Shown here in pieces: positions 7,277 through 10,770 of a stretch of 10,770 nucleotides of DNA (its first letter is position 1; the number at the start of each line of letters is the position of its first letter). The notes beneath the pieces are model-generated. The model saw only the letters and a list, made by a program, of their open reading frames with translations. It did not search any database and was not told the DNA's origin. This DNA comes from Bacteroidia bacterium (lineage in GTDB: Bacteria > Bacteroidota > Bacteroidia > AKYH767-A > OLB10), in the NCBI GenBank assembly GCA_025450095.1, contig JANWID010000015.1, forward strand, positions 1 through 10,770. The letters run 5' to 3'. A program made the position numbers and the translations under genes.

Positions 7277-8608
7277 ATGACTTTCAAAACCATATTCGAA
7301 CCATTCCGGATTAAGTCGGTAGAACCTATAAGTGTTACCACGGAAGCACAACGCAGAAAATTTATCAACGATGCACATTACAATACGTTTCTTCTCGATT
7401 CGGATCAAGTCATGATTGATTTTCTGACCGACAGCGGTACTTCAGCTATGAGTGCTGCACAATGGGCAGGCATGATGCAAGGCGACGAATCCTACGCAGG
7501 TGCAAAGAGTTGGAAACGCATGGAAAAGGCAGTCCGTCAGCTGACTGGTTTTGAATACATATTACCAACACATCAGGGCAGGGCTGGTGAACGAATTCTG
7601 TATAATGTTCTCGGTGGACCCGGAAAGATCTTTATCAGCAATACTCATTTTGACACCACCCGTGCGAACATCGAATTTTCAGGTGCGACAGCTATTGATA
7701 TTCCTGTAAAAGAGGCTTACGATACTGCGCTGGATTTTCCGTTTAAAGGAAACATGGACACCATAAAACTTGCATCCCTGGTAGCTATGTATAGCAGCCA
7801 GAATATAGCTGCTGTAATTCTTACTGTAACAAACAACAGCGGAGGCGGGCAACCTGTAAGTATGGAGAATGCAAAGGCTGTAAAGGAAATCTGCAACCGG
7901 AATGGAATTCCATTTATCCTGGATTCCTGTCGTGTGGCCGAAAATTCTTACTTCATAAAACATCGTGAAGATGCATGTGCTGATCAGACCTACCGGGAAA
8001 TTGCAGAAGAAATGTTTCGGCTTTCCGACGGAACAGTGATGAGTGCTAAAAAAGATGCACTGGTGAATATGGGTGGGTTTATTGCTTTAAAAGATGAGAA
8101 CCTGGCGGAACAATGCAGGAATCTACTCATCATTACGGAAGGTTTTTCTACGTATGGCGGATTGTCGGGTCGCGATATGGAAGCCATAGCCATAGGACTT
8201 GAAGAAGTATTTGATCCTGCTTACTTGCATTACCGTGTAAAAAGTACAACGTATCTCGGCAATCACCTGCACATGTCTGGTATCCCGGTCTTGCTTCCGA
8301 TTGGCGGGCATGCAGTGTACATTGATGCCAGGAAAATGTATCCGCATATTCCTGTTGACGAATATCCGGGTCAGGCTCTTGTTTGTGAACTTTATGTAAA
8401 AGGTGGAATTCGTGCTGTTGAAACCGGCAGCCTGATGTTTGGTAAGTATGATGAAAACGGAAAACTAATTCCAGCTCCGATGGACCTGGTGCGGCTTGCT
8501 ATTCCCCGGAGGGTGTACACACAAAGTCATATTGAATACGTGATTGAAGTTTTTACAGAATTGCAAAAATCACGGAATGAAATATCAGGATACGAAATTA
8601 CACGTTAA
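7277..8608 (+). CDS. tnaA: Tryptophanase (tryptophan indole-lyase), C-terminally truncated by an in-frame TAA
   Basis: A PLP-dependent beta-eliminating lyase, 443 residues as read, that splits tryptophan into indole, pyruvate and ammonia. It matches the TnaA/tyrosine phenol-lyase family throughout: EPFRIKSVEPI at the start, LLTDSGTSAMS, PTHQGRAGERI, GGQPVSM, AENSYFIK, and MSAKKDALVNMGG with the PLP lysine at about Lys259. Tryptophanase rather than tyrosine phenol-lyase is favoured by Asp126 in HFDTTR (Asp137 in E. coli TnaA, Thr in TPL) and by Thr where TPL has its substrate-binding Arg (GIRAVETG). The protein ends at GYEITR with TAA (8606-8608), where homologues read on as YEPK-LRHFTA. That tail, including the active-site His/Phe pair, is encoded in frame after the stop. 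The truncated product is therefore probably impaired. No tnaC-like leader is seen upstream. Confidence 0.9.
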   Translation: MTFKTIFEPFRIKSVEPISVTTEAQRRKFINDAHYNTFLLDSDQVMIDFLTDSGTSAMSAAQWAGMMQGDESYAGAKSWKRMEKAVRQLTGFEYILPTHQGRAGERILYNVLGGPGKIFISNTHFDTTRANIEFSGATAIDIPVKEAYDTALDFPFKGNMDTIKLASLVAMYSSQNIAAVILTVTNNSGGGQPVSMENAKAVKEICNRNGIPFILDSCRVAENSYFIKHREDACADQTYREIAEEMFRLSDGTVMSAKKDALVNMGGFIALKDENLAEQCRNLLIITEGFSTYGGLSGRDMEAIAIGLEEVFDPAYLHYRVKSTTYLGNHLHMSGIPVLLPIGGHAVYIDARKMYPHIPVDEYPGQALVCELYVKGGIRAVETGSLMFGKYDENGKLIPAPMDLVRLAIPRRVYTQSHIEYVIEVFTELQKSRNEISGYEITR

Positions 8609-8683
8609 TCAAAATACTTACGCCACTTTACTGCGTGGATGCAACCAAAAAAAATTAACGATTTACATATGATGCCTGTATAA
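8609..8683 (+). pseudogene. In-frame remnant of tryptophanase C-terminal tail
   Basis: Directly after the TAA at 8606-8608 the same frame reads SKYLRHFTAWMQPKK and runs to TAA at 8681-8683. LRHFTA is the family's conserved C-terminal motif; E. coli TnaA ends LRHFTAKLKEV, with His463 at the active site. Aligned to the usual YEPK-LRHF sequence, the stop replaces the Glu, so a single GAA-to-TAA change would explain it. With this tail the protein would be 468 residues, close to the 471 of E. coli TnaA. Confidence 0.75.
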
Positions 8684-8813
8684 AAAGTAATATGATCTTT
8701 AAAATTATTAAGATCTATTATGATGGATTAATTATGATATGTTACTGAATAAACTGACAACATAATTTCTCAAGCGGGTAAATTACTTAATTATTTTCTC
8801 TAAGAAATAAATT

Positions 8814-9131
8814 TTAATTCTTATTGACTTTAGTCGGTGCGCTTAAAAGATAAGTCAGAATAAGTGTCTTTTCCTGATCCGTAATTTTCGCCCGTTCCTG
8901 CATCTCATCCAGGTTTTCAATCCAGACTTTTTCCGTGTATTGCTCCGGAAGATGTAGCGTATGACAGCTACCACAGGAATTTACATAGAGCGAACGGCCT
9001 TTTACCAGGTCTTCATACTTAGCATTACCGGATGCATGCTCCGGCCTTGGTTTATACAATGCCGGAGCACAACTGGCCAATGCAATGGCACTAACCAATC
9101 CGGAGAATATTATTTTCCTGTTAAAAAACAT
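8814..9131 (-). CDS. Monohaem c-type cytochrome lipoprotein
   Basis: A 105-residue envelope protein. A signal peptide ends in a lipobox LASC with Cys21 as the likely lipidated residue. A single haem c attachment motif CGSCH lies at 53-57. The segment LDEMQERAKITDQEKTLI supplies a probable distal Met ligand (Met77) and the last helix. The spacing is that of small Bacteroidota cytochromes c, and haem attachment implies an electron-transfer or redox-sensing role in the periplasm or at a membrane surface. The frame is open to an ATG at 9164, but starting at 9131 gives a compact lipoprotein signal. It also overlaps the upstream barrel gene by exactly 11 bp (ATGTTTTTTAA), implying translational coupling. 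Confidence 0.85.
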   Translation of the reverse strand: MFFNRKIIFSGLVSAIALASCAPALYKPRPEHASGNAKYEDLVKGRSLYVNSCGSCHTLHLPEQYTEKVWIENLDEMQERAKITDQEKTLILTYLLSAPTKVNKN

Positions 9132-9972
9132 ACGAGAACAAAAGCCTTGTTTCAAGCTTTTCATAACCGTCGAGGTTTAGTCCTGAACTCTCTCCATCAG
9201 CATGTTTTATTCCGGTGATCTGAGGTAATACAGTAAGGTTAATCCATATGGATCCTTTGGCGTAAGAAAATCCGGGACCTGCATATAAAACGGACGTATT
9301 CCATTCGCCTTCTTCCACAGCATTAACATTACGTGCTTCTAATCCAACGTTCCAACTGGTATTGAAATTATAACTAAACCCATAATCAAATTCGAATTTT
9401 AATTCCTGCTCCTGTTCTACTTCCTGGAATGAATTTCCTTCACTGTCGACTTCTGATTCAAGTTCTGTTTCCCATTCATTTTCCACAACCAGGTTCAGGG
9501 CATGCATTGTTTTACCAATCTTTTTGTCGAGGATTAACTTTGCTTCCAACTCAAGTTCTGTTGGAGCAACCGTCAGCTCAGCATACAAAGCGGATCCGAT
9601 GGCATTAGCAACAGGATCCGAAGTTTTATATTTCCATTCATTGCTGAAGCTCCATTCAAATTCCGATTCCATGGAAATATCTATCGATCCGTCGTCGTTT
9701 AAATGATGAATCTCTGCAGTGCTTGTTTTGGAATTTAGATAAAATGCCGTCTGCAGTTTCTTCGCAATTCCTAATTCCAATTCAATACGGGAATCCAAAG
9801 CCCGGTAAAAATTATCACGGCCACTGCGTACCGTATTCCAAATTTCAATCTCTCGTTGCCCTGGATTTAAAACGGTAGACTGGTAAGTGTAGTTGAAAAC
9901 GCGATCCTGCGCAATGGTTGTGATCGTTCCGGCAACAACAAATGTGGCTGCCATAAAATATTTCTTAATCAT
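9121..9972 (-). CDS. Acidic outer-membrane beta-barrel protein of unknown function
   Basis: A 283-residue exported protein. The signal peptide is about 21 residues (MIKKYFMAATFVVAG, cleavage before QDRVF). The remainder alternates polar and hydrophobic residues as in a membrane barrel (LELGIAKKLQTAFYL, FEFDYGFSYNF, WINLTVLPQITG) and ends LETRLLFSYVF with a terminal Phe typical of BAM substrates. A central stretch (about 9380-9490 on the plus strand) is very rich in Glu, with roughly 12 Glu in 35 residues, split between strands and loops. I do not recognise the family with certainty; a porin-like protein of the DUF6662 type is possible. It is the first gene of a unit with the cytochrome lipoprotein and sits behind a promoter covered by a palindromic operator-like site. 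Confidence 0.75.
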   Translation of the reverse strand: MIKKYFMAATFVVAGTITTIAQDRVFNYTYQSTVLNPGQREIEIWNTVRSGRDNFYRALDSRIELELGIAKKLQTAFYLNSKTSTAEIHHLNDDGSIDISMESEFEWSFSNEWKYKTSDPVANAIGSALYAELTVAPTELELEAKLILDKKIGKTMHALNLVVENEWETELESEVDSEGNSFQEVEQEQELKFEFDYGFSYNFNTSWNVGLEARNVNAVEEGEWNTSVLYAGPGFSYAKGSIWINLTVLPQITGIKHADGESSGLNLDGYEKLETRLLFSYVF

Positions 9973-10004
9973 AAGATAGATTGGTTTATGTGTTTTTGAC
10001 GCCG

Positions 10005-10035
10005 CAAAGATATTCTTATTTAGATTAAGTCTAAA
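10005..10035 (-). promoter_or_regulatory. Promoter of the beta-barrel/cytochrome unit
   Basis: On the minus strand TATCTTTG (10012 to 10005) is a perfect Bacteroidota TAnnTTTG -7 box. TTTA (10035 to 10032) lies 19 nt upstream at the -33 position, matching three of four bases of TTTG. The predicted transcript would start near 10000, giving a leader of roughly 28 nt before the ATG at 9972. Confidence 0.6.
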
Positions 10036-10042
10036 TAAGAAT
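10012..10042. promoter_or_regulatory. 31-bp palindrome covering the -33/-7 spacer: probable repressor operator
   Basis: ATTCTTATTTAGA (10012-10024) and its exact reverse complement (10030-10042) flank a TTAAG centre. The site starts at the first base of the -7 box and spans the spacer and -33 box, so a bound dimer would block RNA polymerase. The core TTTAGA-N5-TCTAAA and its length recall operators of iron-responsive regulators (Fur or DtxR type), but that is inference. It could also affect the divergent gene at 10209. It is not followed by a T-tract and is upstream of both genes, so it is unlikely to be a terminator. Confidence 0.7.
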
Positions 10043-10195
10043 GACGAAAATCATGTTTTCCGTTTGGCTAACTTTATTAACCTGTTAATTAAATAAATAC
10101 GCGAAAAATGGAGCTGAAAAATACCTGTTGAAAAATCAATTGTTTTCAACAATACTCACTGATAATGGAGAAATCTGGCAGGAACCGGAATTCTA

Positions 10196-10203
10196 TACAT
10201 TTG
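10196..10203 (+). promoter_or_regulatory. Possible -7 element giving a near-leaderless DUF4259 transcript
   Basis: TACATTTG matches TAnnTTTG perfectly and ends 5 bp before the ATG at 10209. TCTG at 10174-10177 is a weak -33 candidate with an 18-bp spacer. If used, the mRNA would start almost at the ATG. A second imperfect candidate, TAACTTTA, is at 10069-10076. Confidence 0.3.
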
Positions 10204-10208
10204 CATGG

Positions 10209-10622
10209 ATGGCCAGCTTTACCCTATCAAATTTTGAAAACGAATCGGCTGAAATATTTATTTCAGAAGTAGTCACTAACGGGTATGGACTGATCCGGAT
10301 AACCATTGAGCGGATTATGGAACGGGATATTGAGCCAACACTCCTGGAATGTGAAGAAGCATTGATTGCAGCGGAACTGGTCGCAGCCGCTGGGGGTCAT
10401 GCAGCTCATGATCTGCCTGACGAAGCCCGCGAATGGATCGATATTAATCTGCCCCAGGGTTCTGAAGAGCAACAGGAAATTGCAGGATTGAAAGAACTTG
10501 CCGCTGATGCTATCGACAGGATTGTTGCTGATTCTGAACTACGCGAATTCTGGGATGAGCATCCTGAATTTAATGAGTGGCTCGAAGCGCAGGTGGAATT
10601 GCAGGAACGGCTTTTAGAATAG
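10209..10622 (+). CDS. DUF4259 domain-containing protein
   Basis: A 137-residue acidic cytoplasmic protein with no signal peptide or membrane segment. It fits DUF4259. The N-terminal MASFTLSNFENESAEIF lines up with the family's usual opening (M-G-x-W-G-x-G-x-F-x-N-D-x-A). EEALIAAELVAAAGG matches the central Ala-rich helix. The end, IVADSELREFWDEHPEFNEW, matches the family's DSEL-x-E-x-W segment. The function of the family is unknown. The frame is open upstream to a TTG at 10128 and beyond, which would add 27 residues; the family alignment favours the ATG at 10209. The alternative TTG start overlaps the stop of a 7-codon ATG ORF at 10108-10131. It lies between the operator-controlled unit and aroC. 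Confidence 0.7.
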   Translation: MASFTLSNFENESAEIFISEVVTNGYGLIRITIERIMERDIEPTLLECEEALIAAELVAAAGGHAAHDLPDEAREWIDINLPQGSEEQQEIAGLKELAADAIDRIVADSELREFWDEHPEFNEWLEAQVELQERLLE

Positions 10623-10643
10623 GCCGTTTGTTATCAATAACAC

Positions 10644-10710
10644 AATGTGAATAAGAGTACAATCCCTGCTGGTGATTGCTGATTTTTTATCCGAAATTTA
10701 CATTCACATT
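10644..10710. promoter_or_regulatory. Spaced inverted repeat upstream of aroC
   Basis: AATGTGAAT (10644-10652) and ATTCACATT (10702-10710) are exact 9-bp inverted copies 49 bp apart, ending 14 bp before the aroC ATG. Between them CAATC/GATTG plus a six-T run gives a weak terminator-like hairpin (about 10660-10690). The arrangement could be a leader structure, an end-of-gene terminator or two half-sites. None can be decided from one copy. Confidence 0.3.
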
Positions 10711-10724
10711 CAGCTTTTGAAATC

Positions 10725-10770
10725 ATGTCCGGGAACAGTTTTGGAGAAGTATTCAAACTTACTTCTTTTG
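10725..10770 (+). CDS. aroC: Chorismate synthase, N-terminal fragment at window edge
   Basis: Fifteen codons are visible, MSGNSFGEVFKLTSF, cut by the window end. This is the characteristic opening of chorismate synthase (commonly MAGNSFG-x-x-F-x-x-T-x-FGESHG). The enzyme makes chorismate from 5-enolpyruvylshikimate 3-phosphate using reduced FMN, as the last step of the shikimate pathway. The start ATG at 10725 matches the family start. It lies 102 bp after the DUF4259 gene on the same strand. Only the N-terminus is seen, so completeness is unknown. Confidence 0.85.
   Translation, partial: MSGNSFGEVFKLTSF

Noticed and set aside
5882..8683. Reassignment of TAA to a sense codon
   Set aside because: Several genes here end in TAA at natural family ends (peptide transporter, AI-2E permease, cytochrome, barrel), and the other genes have no internal TAA. 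Standard code 11 fits.
8694..8715. GATCTT/AAGATC inverted repeat as terminator after tryptophanase
   Set aside because: The stem is short and AT-rich and has no following T-tract, so it is not distinguishable from chance in this AT-rich convergent gap.

Overview
The window looks like a chromosomal segment of a Bacteroidota bacterium, probably near the Chitinophagales or Sphingobacteriales. The basis is moderate AT content, the near absence of strong Shine-Dalgarno sequences, several perfect matches to the Bacteroidota -7 promoter element TAnnTTTG, and proteins that read like Bacteroidota versions of their families (DNA-3-methyladenine glycosylase I, POT peptide transporter, chorismate synthase). 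No tRNA, rRNA, CRISPR array, transposase or phage gene is visible.

Layout from left to right. Positions 1-995 (minus) hold most of a secreted protein resembling D-glucuronyl C5-epimerase, cut by the window edge. Diverging from it are tag (1226-1777) and then a probable two-gene unit of a POT-family peptide transporter (1893-3527) and an outer-membrane beta-barrel protein (3517-4188), which overlap by 11 bp. A two-helix small membrane protein (4280-4528) faces an AI-2E family permease (4684-5724, minus). The 155 bp between them are mostly filled by a 127-bp palindromic element.

Positions 5882-8683 hold two catabolic-type genes, a 4-hydroxybutyrate/acetyl-CoA CoA-transferase and a tryptophanase. 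Each has a single in-frame TAA inside otherwise intact, family-matching sequence. The first stop is at codon 71 of the CoA-transferase. The second is at codon 444 of tryptophanase, just before the conserved C-terminal LRHFTA tail, which is still present in frame downstream. A dyad lies in the gap between the two genes.

Positions 8814-9972 (minus) form a two-gene unit of an acidic outer-membrane beta-barrel protein and a monohaem c-type cytochrome lipoprotein, again with an 11-bp overlap. Its promoter has a perfect -7 box, and a 31-bp near-perfect palindrome covers the -33 box and the spacer. This is the layout of a repressor operator, plausibly of a metalloregulator. Diverging from it is a DUF4259-like gene (10209-10622), and the window ends in the first 15 codons of aroC (10725 onward).

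The observations most worth following are the paired ochre codons in adjacent genes, the operator-controlled barrel/cytochrome pair, and the 127-bp palindromic element.
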